A stretch of DNA of 6,314 nt from an uncultured Demequina sp. (GTDB lineage: Bacteria > Actinomycetota > Actinomycetes > Actinomycetales > Demequinaceae), in contig CALALQ010000090.1 of NCBI GenBank assembly GCA_937925595.1, positions 1 through 6,314 on the forward strand, in the 5' to 3' direction. The position numbers and the translations under genes are program-made. This document shows positions 1-5,916 of the stretch, one piece after another. The notes under the pieces were generated by a model that did no database searches, was not told the DNA's origin, and saw only the letters and a program-made list of their open reading frames with translations. Each line of letters opens with the position of its first letter. The first letter of the stretch is position 1.

Positions 1-1119
1 GCGCGCGAGGCTCGCGGCGTGGAGATCCCTGCGGACGCGTGGGACGGCCTCGAGGAGCGGCTGCCCGCGCACCTGCGCGTGACGTATCGCGTCGAGGACG
101 GTGACCGCGTCGTAGGCGAGGGTCCGTCGCTTGAGTACCTGCAACGAGAACTCGCGCCTAAGGCGCAAGCGGCGGTGGCGAGGGCCGTGGCCGCCGTCAC
201 CGGCGCAGCCCCTGCGTCCGCACCGCGAATGCGCCCCGGACCGCATGCGTCCCGCACGAGTGAGGCGCCCGATTCCGGATTTGCGGTGCGGACGCAGGGA
301 GAGCGGCTTGGGGGGTGGCCTGCTTCGCTTCCCGACGTGGTCGAAGGTGACGGCGGGGTGCGCGGGTACCCCACGATCGTCGACGAGGACGGCGCCGCGT
401 GGCTGCGCATCCTGGCCGCTCCCGATGCCGACGCGCACGCGCGCGGCGTGCGCCGCCTCCTCCTCACCGAGGTGGGGCTGCCGGTCAAGCGCATCACCAC
501 CCGCTGGACAGGAGCTCAGGCGCTCGCCTTGGGCGCGTCGCCGTATCGCTCGACCGACGCTCTGGTCGCCGATCTGCAGATGGCGGCGGTGACGTCCCTG
601 GTTCCGGACGCGGGAGACCTCCGCGACGAGGCAGCCTACGACGCTGCGCGGAAGCGAGTGCGGGAAGAGCTGGAAGACGAAGTGCAGCGCATTGCGCTGG
701 TGACGGCAGACGTTCTTGCGCAGGCGCGAGCGCTTGACGGCGAGATCCGCTCGTCCACGTCGATGGCGCTCCTTGCGACCGTGACCGAGGTGCGGGCCCA
801 GGCCAACGACCTGGCAGGTGACGGATTCCTCTCGCGCACTCCCCCAGACCGGGTTAAGCACGTGACCCGCTACCTGGCCGCGCTGAGACGGAGACTCGAG
901 GCAGCGTCGGGCAACCCGCAGCGGGACGCCGCGCTCGCATGGCAGGTGCGCGAGGTCGAGGATGAATGGGTGGCCGCGGGATCGCCCGCGAGCGTCAAGT
1001 GGATGATCGAGGAGCTGCGCGTGTCGCTGTTCGCGCAGGCGCTCGGCACTGACGGCTCCGTGAGTCCACAGCGCATCCGCAAGGCACTGGCGGCGCTTGC
1101 TGCGCCGACGCAGGGGTAG
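1..1119 (+). CDS. hrpA: ATP-dependent RNA helicase HrpA, C-terminal part (partial, 5' end outside window)
   Basis: The frame is open from the first base, so the start and the helicase core lie to the left; 372 codons plus TAG are present. The region corresponds to the HrpA-specific C-terminal domain (DUF3418 type). Landmarks that match E. coli HrpA from memory are LPAHLRVTYRV near window residues 22-32 (E. coli DHLKITFRVV), GYPTIVDE near 121-128, the RRLLL..GLPVK segment, and the strongly conserved WMIEELRVSLFAQALGT beginning at base 1000. HrpA is a DEAH-box RNA helicase acting on RNA and ribosomes in the cytoplasm; none of its ATPase motifs fall inside this window. A GTG at 19 is only an internal codon, because the six codons before it also fit the family. 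The segment around residues 65-95 is poorly conserved and probably a linker. The gene converges on the acetyltransferase gene. Its identity is firm from the C-terminal motif. Confidence 0.93.
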   Translation, partial: AREARGVEIPADAWDGLEERLPAHLRVTYRVEDGDRVVGEGPSLEYLQRELAPKAQAAVARAVAAVTGAAPASAPRMRPGPHASRTSEAPDSGFAVRTQGERLGGWPASLPDVVEGDGGVRGYPTIVDEDGAAWLRILAAPDADAHARGVRRLLLTEVGLPVKRITTRWTGAQALALGASPYRSTDALVADLQMAAVTSLVPDAGDLRDEAAYDAARKRVREELEDEVQRIALVTADVLAQARALDGEIRSSTSMALLATVTEVRAQANDLAGDGFLSRTPPDRVKHVTRYLAALRRRLEAASGNPQRDAALAWQVREVEDEWVAAGSPASVKWMIEELRVSLFAQALGTDGSVSPQRIRKALAALAAPTQG

Positions 1120-1129
1120 TCTCCACATC

Positions 1130-1211
1130 GTGCCCAAGATCGATGCAGCCACTGTCGCGGAGCACCGTGCTGCCCGCCGCGCGGCGCTGCTCGATGCTGC
1201 CGCGGACCTCG
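1130..1211 (+). pseudogene. 5' remnant of a TetR-family regulator gene
   Basis: From the GTG at 1130 the frame reads MPKIDAATVAEHRAARRAAL followed by LDAAADL. This is the usual opening of a TetR/AcrR regulator: a basic N-terminal tail and the first helix of the DNA-binding domain. After about 27 codons the similarity ends abruptly; the frame runs on as His/Arg-rich nonsense to a TGA at 1259-1261. The helix-turn-helix itself and the whole ligand-binding domain are missing, so the product cannot be a working repressor. A purine-rich AGGGG sits 13 bases before the GTG, a long spacing. It begins 10 bases after the hrpA stop. Recognition rests on a short stretch, so the family call is likely but not certain. 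Confidence 0.6.
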
Positions 1212-1313
1212 GTGGCCACGATCATGGTCACCCACGACCACGACGTGCTGCATCACGTTGACCGCGTGCTCATCCTGGAGGATGGCCGCATCGAGCCCCA
1301 CACCGGCTCGTAG
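1212..1313 (+). pseudogene. 3' remnant of an ABC-transporter ATP-binding protein gene
   Basis: In the frame +1 relative to the TetR remnant, bases 1212-1313 encode VATIMVTHDHDVLHHVDRVL followed by ILEDGRIEPHTGS and a TAG stop. This is the C-terminal end of an ABC ATPase: the beta strand leading to the switch (H-loop) histidine in MVTHD, then the typical ADR(V)L-type strand and the LEDGRI turn. Walker A, Q-loop, the LSGGQ signature and Walker B are all absent, and the upstream sequence in this frame is only the out-of-frame TetR remnant. It is therefore a fragment of roughly 33 codons with no start of its own. The H-loop and the tail most resemble MacB/LolD-type exporters. The stop lies five bases from the end of the convergent acetyltransferase gene. 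Confidence 0.72.
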
Positions 1314-1318
1314 CGCGG

Positions 1319-1819
1319 TCAGGAGATCGACAGTTCCTTGTACGCGTCGCGGTGAACGATGCCTTCGTCGAGGTACGCGTCGCCGAACGTCGTGTAGCCG
1401 AGCCGCTCATAGAACGGAATCGCCTGATCCTGCGCGCTGAGCTCCACGCGCACGCTCCCGTTTGCCCCGTGGCGAGCCAGCGCGGCCGCCTCGAGCGCTT
1501 TCATGAGTGCCACCCCCACCCCGGTTCCCCTGGCCGAGGCTCGCACGGCTAGGCGACCGATGTGCGGGTTCGCGGGATTCATGGCCCCGTGCCCGGTGCC
1601 TTCACCGTGGAACGAGTCCGTGTGCGGCGCGAGCAGGCGCCCGGTGCCCATGGGCGCGCCGTCGTTGTCGTAGGCGATGACGTGGAAGGTGCGGGGGTCT
1701 GAGTCGAGCTCGTCGCGCTCTCCCTCCGGTGAGACACCCTGCTCGCCCACGAACACCTCGAAGCGCACCGCGAGGGCGTCGGCAAACTGTTCAGGGGTCG
1801 TGACCTGTTCGATTCTCAT
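1319..1819 (-). CDS. GNAT-family N-acetyltransferase (YjcF/ElaA-like)
   Basis: A 166-residue single-domain protein of the GNAT fold, expected to transfer an acetyl group from acetyl-CoA to an amine; the substrate cannot be read from the sequence. Residues 18-33 ([16 protein letters not shown]) with the following ELD..D and H46 resemble the N-terminal block of YjcF/ElaA-type enzymes. The acetyl-CoA pyrophosphate loop is RGTGVG at 97-102 (R-x-x-G-x-G), preceded by IGRLAVR. FYERLGY at 136-142 and the DEGIVH turn at 151-156 complete the family pattern. The ATG at 1819 is chosen because it overlaps the stop of the pseudouridine synthase gene as ATGA and has GGAGG ten bases upstream. A longer reading to 1930 would run deep into that gene. 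It is the last gene of the dksA-like/lspA/rluD-like unit, and coupling is likely. No terminator is evident after it. Confidence 0.9.
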   Translation of the reverse strand: MRIEQVTTPEQFADALAVRFEVFVGEQGVSPEGERDELDSDPRTFHVIAYDNDGAPMGTGRLLAPHTDSFHGEGTGHGAMNPANPHIGRLAVRASARGTGVGVALMKALEAAALARHGANGSVRVELSAQDQAIPFYERLGYTTFGDAYLDEGIVHRDAYKELSIS

Positions 1820-2730
1820 GCCCGCAGCACCTCCAACGCGTCCGCAAGGTCCCGCGGATATTCGGACGATACCCGCACCTCGCCGCCGCGAGTCGGGTGC
1901 TCGAACGCGAGCTCCTTCGCGTGCAGCCACTGCCGTGTCAGTCCCAGCTTGCGCGCGAGGACGGGGTCCGCGCCGTACGTGAGGTCGCCCGCAAGCGGGT
2001 GGCGCATTGCGGCCATGTGCACGCGGATCTGATGGGTGCGGCCCGTCTCGAGGTGGATCTCGAGCAGCGAGGCCGAAGGGAACATCTCGAGCACCTCGTA
2101 ATGTGTGATCGACGGCCTGCCACCCTCAACCACCGCGAACTTGTAGTCGGACGTGGGATGCCGGCCAATGGGCGCGTCGATCGTGCCCGCCGTGGGATCA
2201 AGGTGCCCCTGAGCCACCGCGTGGTAGATCTTGTCGACCGTGCGCTCCTTGAACGCGCGCTTGAGCACCGAGTACGCGGCATCGGACTTCGCGACCACCA
2301 TGAGGCCAGACGTGCCCACATCGAGTCGGTGCACGATCCCCTGGCGCTCCGCCGCCCCCGAGGACGCGAGCCGCACACCAGCCGCAGCCAGCGCGCCCAC
2401 AACGGTGGGGCCGGTCCAGCCCGGCGACGCATGCGCGGCCACGCCCACCGGCTTGTCGACCACCGCGATGTCGTCGTCCTCGTACACGAGCGTGAGCCCG
2501 CCAGGGACGGGCGGCTCCTCTACCACCTTGGCCTCGGGCAGCTCCACTGACACGATCCCATCAGCGAGCCGATCGGACTTGCCAAGCGTCGACAGCCCCT
2601 GCATCACGTGACCACTCTCGACCAACTCGGCCGCTCGGGTGCGCGACAGACCCAGCATGCGCGCCAAGGCGACGTCCGCGCGCTCCCCGATCAGAGCGTC
2701 GGGCACGGGCAGGTGACGGGTGTCAGGCAC
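1816..2730 (-). CDS. rluD: RluA/RluD-family 23S rRNA pseudouridine synthase
   Basis: A 304-residue protein with the full layout of the RluA family. An S4-type RNA-binding region lies at about residues 14-65 ([20 protein letters not shown]). The catalytic domain starts near 80, with [16 protein letters not shown], the signature [13 protein letters not shown] with catalytic Asp137, and [10 protein letters not shown] at 230-239. Such enzymes isomerise uridine to pseudouridine in large-subunit rRNA or other RNA. RluD is the closest architecture because of the S4 domain, but the modified site is inferred. The GTG at 2730 is chosen because it matches the beginning of homologous sequence and overlaps the lspA stop by eight bases (GTGCCTGA). 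There is no good Shine-Dalgarno, which suggests translation by coupling to lspA. Upstream extension to 2853 would be antiparallel-free but unlike any family member. In Streptomyces an RluD-like gene also follows lspA, which supports the call. Confidence 0.95.
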   Translation of the reverse strand: MPDTRHLPVPDALIGERADVALARMLGLSRTRAAELVESGHVMQGLSTLGKSDRLADGIVSVELPEAKVVEEPPVPGGLTLVYEDDDIAVVDKPVGVAAHASPGWTGPTVVGALAAAGVRLASSGAAERQGIVHRLDVGTSGLMVVAKSDAAYSVLKRAFKERTVDKIYHAVAQGHLDPTAGTIDAPIGRHPTSDYKFAVVEGGRPSITHYEVLEMFPSASLLEIHLETGRTHQIRVHMAAMRHPLAGDLTYGADPVLARKLGLTRQWLHAKELAFEHPTRGGEVRVSSEYPRDLADALEVLRA

Positions 2731-3259
2731 TTTCAGAGGGTACGTCCGACGCTGCGGCGGCTGGGGCGGCCTGCTCGCCTTCTTCGGGCTTGGGTTCGAG
2801 GATCTGCTTGCCGAACGCCGCGAGCAGGGCCACGGCGATGGCCGCACCCACAATGGCGATGTCCGCGACGTTGCCGACGAACCAGCCGTTGTAGTTGATC
2901 ATGTCGATGACATGACCTTCGCCAAAGCCCGGGTAGCGGAAGAGGCGATCGATGAGGTTCCCGGCCGCGCCACCGAGGCCGATGCCAAACAGCCACAGCG
3001 CAACCGTGGAGTGGGCGCGACGCGCGTAGATGATGATGCCGATCAGCACCGCGATGCCCACGGCGGTGACGATCCACGTCGTTGAGTTGCCGAGTGAGAA
3101 GGCAGCGCCAGGGTTGCGAACGAGTTCGATGGACAGCCAGGAGCCGAGCAGCTCGTGATTCTCGCCGGGCTCAAGCGTGCTGAGCGCCCACTGCTTGGTC
3201 AGCTGATCAACTGCAACGACTGCGAGAGCGACCAGCCACAGGGCTGGTCGCCACGTCAA
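2723..3259 (-). CDS. lspA: Lipoprotein signal peptidase (signal peptidase II)
   Basis: A 178-residue polytopic membrane aspartyl protease that removes the signal peptide from diacylglyceryl-modified prolipoproteins. Hydrophobic segments lie at about 5-20, 61-79, 86-101 and 131-149. Family motifs are in order: VDQLTK at 17-22, VRNPGAAFS at 47-55, GNLIDR at 100-105 with catalytic Asp104, and NVADIAI at 130-136 with catalytic Asp133. The C-terminal tail from about 153 is a Pro/Glu/Ala-rich hydrophilic extension of about 25 residues, not needed for catalysis. The start is TTG at 3259: it overlaps the stop of the DksA-like gene as TTGA and has GAGGAG five bases upstream. Any earlier start would place 30 or more non-conserved residues before the first membrane helix. 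It overlaps the pseudouridine synthase gene by eight bases downstream. Confidence 0.97.
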   Translation of the reverse strand: MTWRPALWLVALAVVAVDQLTKQWALSTLEPGENHELLGSWLSIELVRNPGAAFSLGNSTTWIVTAVGIAVLIGIIIYARRAHSTVALWLFGIGLGGAAGNLIDRLFRYPGFGEGHVIDMINYNGWFVGNVADIAIVGAAIAVALLAAFGKQILEPKPEEGEQAAPAAAASDVPSESA

Positions 3260-3708
3260 CGGCGCTCCTCGCGCTGCTTGCAGGTCACGCAGTGCGTCGC
3301 GCGCGGGAACGCCTGGAGGCGCGCCTTGCCGATGCCCTGGCCGCACACGAGGCATGAGCCATAGGTGCCTGCCTTGATGCGACGCAGCGCGTCAACGCTC
3401 TGCTCGAGCATCTCGCGGGTGTTGTTGACGATGGACATCTCCTGCTCGCGCTCGAGCGCGGTGGAGCCGGCGTCTGCCTGGTCGTCGCCAGCGCCGTCAG
3501 AGGTGTGCAGCAGGTCATCGAGTTCGTGCTCGGTGGCGGCGAACTCAGCGACCAGGCGCTCGACATCGGCGTTGAGGGTCTTGACGATCTCGCGGATCTC
3601 GCCAACCTTCCACGCCTCGTCGCCTTCGCGGACGGCAAGCTTCTTGAGATCTGCGGCCTTGACGTCCGCAGGGTCGACCGAAATCGTTGTGACATCAGTG
3701 CTGGTCAT
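3256..3708 (-). CDS. DksA/TraR-family zinc-finger transcription factor
   Basis: A 150-residue cytoplasmic protein with a predicted helical coiled coil (about 35-112) followed by a C-terminal C4 zinc finger: Cys119, Cys122, Cys140 and Cys143, that is CX2C-X17-CX2C as in E. coli DksA. DksA-family proteins bind in the RNA polymerase secondary channel and, with ppGpp in proteobacteria, alter initiation. The sequence D76-Q-A-D79-A-G81 sits exactly 40 residues before the first cysteine, the same spacing I recall for the DxxDxA tip of E. coli DksA (D74 to C114), so the acidic tip appears conserved with Gly replacing Ala. The N-terminal 25 residues are Thr/Val/Asp-rich and probably disordered. The ATG at 3708 has GAGG eight bases upstream. 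It is the first gene of the unit after the divIVA terminator, and its stop overlaps the lspA start. A DksA-like gene sits next to lspA in Streptomyces too. Its targets here are unknown. Confidence 0.9.
   Translation of the reverse strand: MTSTDVTTISVDPADVKAADLKKLAVREGDEAWKVGEIREIVKTLNADVERLVAEFAATEHELDDLLHTSDGAGDDQADAGSTALEREQEMSIVNNTREMLEQSVDALRRIKAGTYGSCLVCGQGIGKARLQAFPRATHCVTCKQREERR
3265..3270 (-). promoter_or_regulatory. Ribosome binding site deciding the TTG start of lspA
   Basis: On the minus strand GAGGAG is followed after five bases by TTG, the proposed lspA start. The site lies inside the last codons of the DksA-like gene. No ATG or GTG in the lspA frame lies between this site and the first membrane helix, so this site settles the start. 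Confidence 0.8.
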
Positions 3709-3729
3709 GAGGGTGGCCTCGCTTTCGGT

Positions 3730-3747
3730 CTAGTGGAGTGAGACTAG
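3730..3747. repeat. Short inverted repeat in the leader of the DksA-like gene
   Basis: CTAGT at 3730-3734 and ACTAG at 3743-3747 form a five-base inverted repeat with an eight-base spacer, 22 bases before the ATG. It could be a weak operator half-site pair or a small leader hairpin. The arms are short enough to be chance. I see no convincing -35/-10 pair for this unit, although the 3709-3769 interval is where its promoter would be expected. Confidence 0.3.
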
Positions 3748-3769
3748 TCCGCTTTGCGTACTGAAAGCA

Positions 3770-3797
3770 AAGCGCCGCGCCCTCAGGCGCGGCGCTT
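3770..3797 (-). terminator. Rho-independent terminator after divIVA
   Basis: AAGCGCCGCGCC at 3770-3781 and GGCGCGGCGCTT at 3786-3797 are perfect complements, giving a 12-bp stem with the four-base loop CTCA on the plus strand. Read on the minus strand, the stem begins 17 bases after the divIVA stop and ends in CTTTGCTTTC, a T-rich though interrupted tail. On the plus strand the following bases are not T-rich, so it should act on minus-strand transcription. It separates the division genes from the DksA-like/lspA unit. Confidence 0.85.
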
Positions 3798-3814
3798 CGC
3801 AGATAGCGGAATTG

Positions 3815-4978
3815 TCAGTTTCCCGACTCGGGGCTCTTCTGGCCGTAGAGGTCGGAGAACATGCGCGACGACGGCGGCGTGAAGGGCGTCTCGTCGCCCT
3901 CTGCGGACTCGTCGATCGCGGGCACTGCACCAGTCTGCTGATCCTCAGGAGCGGGGGTCGTCACCGGCGCGAAGGGGTTGCCAATCGGGCCCGACGCTGG
4001 GGCACGCAGCTGGTTCTCCCACGGCTCATTCGCGTCGTAGGTGGGAGGAACGGGCGCCTGGGCGGATGCCGGGGTCTCGGCGGCCGGCTCAGAGAAGCCG
4101 CCGATGGCCTCCTCGAACGACACCGCGTCGGCCCGGGGGGCAGCCGGTGCAGCGTCCACCTGGGGAGCCGCGGGAGCAGCGTCGGCCTGGGGAGCTGCGG
4201 GAGCAGGCTCGAAGGCGGGCGACGCGACAGGCTGGGAAGGCTCGTCCGCCGGGGCCTCGGCAGCAGGCTCGGCAGGGGCCTCGGGAGCGGGCTCAGCCGC
4301 GGGCTCAGCCGCGACCTCGGGAGCCTCGTCGGCTGGCTCCGCAGGGGAGGCAGCGGACACGGGCGACGCGCCTGGCAGATCAGCGATTCCCGATCCCGCG
4401 AGGCCTGCGACCGCACCGGTGCTGGGACCGGTCGCCGTGTGATCGAGGTCGCCAAGCAGGTTCTCGAGGTATGCCTTGAGGCGGGCGCGGTAGTCGCGCT
4501 CGAAGCGACGCAGGTCATCGATGCGCGCCTCGATGCTCGCCCGCTCGGCGGCAAGCTCCTCCATGCGGGCCTTGGCGTCGAGGCCCGCACGCTCGCGGAT
4601 CTGGTCCGCGGCGGCGTTCGCCTCGTCGATGATGCGGTCGCGCTCGGCCTCGCCGGCCTGCACGTACTCGTCGTGAAGCTTCTGGGCCATGGCGAGCATG
4701 CCAGTTGCACTCGCGCCACCCACCTCGGTGGCGGCGGCCAGCAGGCCCGTCGTGCCTGGTACACCGCCTGCAGCGGTCACCGGAGGGGCCTCAGCGGCGG
4801 GCGCGCCGCCACCGGCCGCAAGGCGCGCCGCAAGCTCGTCGCGCTCAGCGGTCAGCTGCGCGATGGTGTTGGCAACTTCGTCGAGGAAGTCATCGACCTC
4901 GTCCTGGTCGAAGCCCTCGCGGTACTTCGTCTTCGAGAACGCCTTGTTGAGGACGTCCTCAGCCGTGAGCAGAGCCAT
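3815..4978 (-). CDS. divIVA: DivIVA/Wag31 polar growth and septum scaffold
   Basis: A 387-residue DivIVA protein, which in actinobacteria binds curved membrane at poles and septum and recruits the cell wall elongation machinery. The N-terminal lipid-binding domain (1-55) reads MALLTAEDVLNKAFSKTKYR then EGFDQDEVDDFLDEV, close to Micrococcales Wag31. A Gly/Ala/Pro linker covers about 55-92, and a long coiled coil covers about 93-178 (LHDEYVQAGEAERDRIIDEA through RRFERDYRARLKAYLENLL). The rest, about 180-387, is low-complexity Ala/Pro/Glu sequence, ending in a conserved-looking SSRMFSDLYG. This is longer than the roughly 260 residues of mycobacterial Wag31. The tail includes three tandem 9-residue repeats (259-285). 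The ATG at 4978 is chosen over the in-frame ATG at 5002 because GAGGTGG lies eight bases upstream and the MALLT start fits the family. A strong terminator follows. Confidence 0.97.
   Translation of the reverse strand: MALLTAEDVLNKAFSKTKYREGFDQDEVDDFLDEVANTIAQLTAERDELAARLAAGGGAPAAEAPPVTAAGGVPGTTGLLAAATEVGGASATGMLAMAQKLHDEYVQAGEAERDRIIDEANAAADQIRERAGLDAKARMEELAAERASIEARIDDLRRFERDYRARLKAYLENLLGDLDHTATGPSTGAVAGLAGSGIADLPGASPVSAASPAEPADEAPEVAAEPAAEPAPEAPAEPAAEAPADEPSQPVASPAFEPAPAAPQADAAPAAPQVDAAPAAPRADAVSFEEAIGGFSEPAAETPASAQAPVPPTYDANEPWENQLRAPASGPIGNPFAPVTTPAPEDQQTGAVPAIDESAEGDETPFTPPSSRMFSDLYGQKSPESGN
4124..4204 (-). repeat. Tandem 27-bp repeat inside divIVA (three 9-residue units)
   Basis: Residues 259-285 of DivIVA are APAAPQADA, APAAPQVDA and APAAPRADA. 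The DNA units are also very similar, for example CTGGGGAGC recurs 27 bases apart at the first two units, indicating recent duplication rather than just biased composition. It lies in the disordered tail, preceded by an imperfect AEP/EAP-rich stretch at about residues 218-248. Confidence 0.85.
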
Positions 4979-4986
4979 GTCGAATT

Positions 4987-4993
4987 CCACCTC
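4987..4993 (-). promoter_or_regulatory. Ribosome binding site of divIVA
   Basis: GAGGTGG on the minus strand lies eight bases before the ATG at 4978. It falls within the reading frame that would start at 5002, so it argues for the downstream start. Confidence 0.8.
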
Positions 4994-5005
4994 GTTTCGC
5001 ATTGA

Positions 5006-5020
5006 CCGTTATGTGAACGG
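5006..5020. repeat. Inverted repeat in the divIVA leader
   Basis: CCGTT at 5006-5010 and AACGG at 5016-5020 are complementary around the five-base loop ATGTG. With the larger inverted repeat next to it, it occupies the leader just before divIVA. It is short and may be chance; a leader hairpin or protein site is possible. Confidence 0.4.
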
Positions 5021-5028
5021 CCTCTGAC

Positions 5029-5067
5029 GTACGTGCCACTTTACCTACTCCAACTATCGGCACGTAC
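5029..5067. repeat. Nine-base inverted repeat between yggT and divIVA
   Basis: GTACGTGCC at 5029-5037 and GGCACGTAC at 5059-5067 are perfect complements separated by 21 bases. The outer edge directly abuts the yggT stop codon. There is no T-tract on either strand after it, so it does not look like an intrinsic terminator. The spacer is AT-richer than its surroundings and includes TAAAGT on the minus strand, which could be a weak -10 element. A paired operator flanking a divIVA promoter is an inference only. Confidence 0.6.
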
Positions 5068-5364
5068 TTAAGCGCTGGCGGCAGCGACCCCCAGCGCGTT
5101 GAACAGGATCGACACACCGAAGAACAGCACAAGGAACGCAAGGTCAAACCGCAGCTGCCCGATCGTGACAGGCTTGATGATCTTGCGCAGTGCCTTGAGC
5201 GGCGGGTCTGTGATCGTGAAAACGCCCTCGGTCGCGACCAGGGCGGCACCCTTGGGGCGCCAGTCGCGTGCCAGCGACACGACGAGCGACAGGACCATGC
5301 GCGCAAGCAGCAGGAGCATGAACAGCAGGAGCAGGAGCCTGAGCACGTCGATGATCAAGGGCAT
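5068..5364 (-). CDS. yggT: YggT-family integral membrane protein
   Basis: A 98-residue protein with two hydrophobic segments at about 3-31 and 72-96, linked by a cytoplasmic or external loop carrying the family pattern TEGVFTITDPPLKALRKIIK (46-65) and the IGQLRFDLAFLVL block (68-80). YggT proteins are small membrane proteins of unsettled function that are regularly found between sepF and divIVA in Gram-positive bacteria, suggesting a membrane role linked to division or envelope growth. The ATG at 5364 gives the normal family length. No clear Shine-Dalgarno precedes it, so expression may depend on the upstream sepF transcript. It lies 66 bases after sepF and 89 bases before divIVA. Confidence 0.93.
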   Translation of the reverse strand: MPLIIDVLRLLLLLFMLLLLARMVLSLVVSLARDWRPKGAALVATEGVFTITDPPLKALRKIIKPVTIGQLRFDLAFLVLFFGVSILFNALGVAAASA

Positions 5365-5430
5365 GCCAGGAGCCTAGTTGAGCGAGCGGTCAGCGCGAAA
5401 AACGCCGCCGCCAATCCGCGACAGTTCCGT

Positions 5431-5874
5431 CTAGCCCTGGTTGTAGAACGTGTTGTCAGGGCGCTGCGGCTCTTCGTCCACGGCGATCTCGACGTGGGCG
5501 GGAGACAGCAGGAACACGGATGTGGTGACGCGCTCGATCGAGCCGTGCAGGCCAAAGGAGAGGCCAGCGGAGAAGTCCACCATGCGCTTCGCGTCCGCGT
5601 CGTTCATCTCCGTGAGGTTCATGATGACGGGCACACCAGCGCGGAACGCCTCGCCGATCAGGCGGGCGTCGTTGTAGCTGCGCGGCTTGATCGTCTGGAT
5701 GCGGCGCAGATCCGGCGACGCGGAGTGAGCGCTGTGCGAGTGCCTGTTCTTGCGCACCTCAGAGACGTCGTGAAGGTTCGTCACGGGCGCGAGCTCGTCG
5801 TCGCCGTAGTCGTACTCCTCGTTGTCGGCGACCTCAAAGCCCAAGTACTGGATCGCCTTGCGAAGCGCGCTCAT
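5431..5874 (-). CDS. sepF: Cell division protein SepF
   Basis: A 147-residue SepF, the cytoplasmic protein that anchors FtsZ to the membrane and aligns the Z-ring; in actinobacteria that lack FtsA it is the main anchor. Residues 1-15 (MSALRKAIQYLGFEV) form the amphipathic membrane-binding helix. An acidic, then His/Ser-rich linker covers about 18-55. The folded domain at 57-133 contains IQTIKPRSYNDA, GEAFRAGVPVIMNL, and the DFSAGLSFGLHGSIERV and VFLLSP segments typical of the family, which form the dimer and FtsZ-binding surface. The ATG at 5874 has GAGGA five bases upstream. It starts 42 bases after pgeF; in many relatives the PLP-binding ylmE/yggS gene lies between these two, but there is no room for it here. 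Confidence 0.97.
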   Translation of the reverse strand: MSALRKAIQYLGFEVADNEEYDYGDDELAPVTNLHDVSEVRKNRHSHSAHSASPDLRRIQTIKPRSYNDARLIGEAFRAGVPVIMNLTEMNDADAKRMVDFSAGLSFGLHGSIERVTTSVFLLSPAHVEIAVDEEPQRPDNTFYNQG

Positions 5875-5916
5875 ATCGGTCCTCTTTCCAGGTGCGGTGC
5901 CGCTTGTAGGTCAACG

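Noticed and set aside
1130..1261. A complete small protein of 43 codons starting at 1130
   Set aside because: Only the first about 27 codons resemble anything; the rest is the ABC ATPase fragment read out of frame, so it is better explained as a scar than as a gene.
870..1301. Minus-strand open frame across the end of hrpA and the scar region
   Set aside because: It is low in recognisable structure and opposite the conserved HrpA C-terminus; it is explained by base composition.
1820..1930. Upstream extension of the GNAT gene to an earlier start at 1930
   Set aside because: The extra 37 residues are Arg/Gly-rich, unlike the family, and overlap the conserved end of the pseudouridine synthase. 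The ATG at 1819 has a ribosome binding site and an ATGA overlap.
1897..2550. Plus-strand open frame of 217 codons opposite the pseudouridine synthase gene
   Set aside because: It is Arg/His-rich with no recognisable domain, and fully opposite a gene with complete RluA-family motifs.
3812..5005. A long open frame (397 codons) on the plus strand opposite divIVA
   Set aside because: It is the antisense of a GC-rich gene with strong third-position bias. Its translation is Gly/Arg/Leu-rich without any family motif, while the minus strand encodes a clear DivIVA with a ribosome binding site.
5365..5430. Run of five T on the minus strand between sepF and yggT as a possible terminator
   Set aside because: No stable stem precedes the T run; only a three-base pairing flanks it, and yggT needs to be transcribed from upstream.
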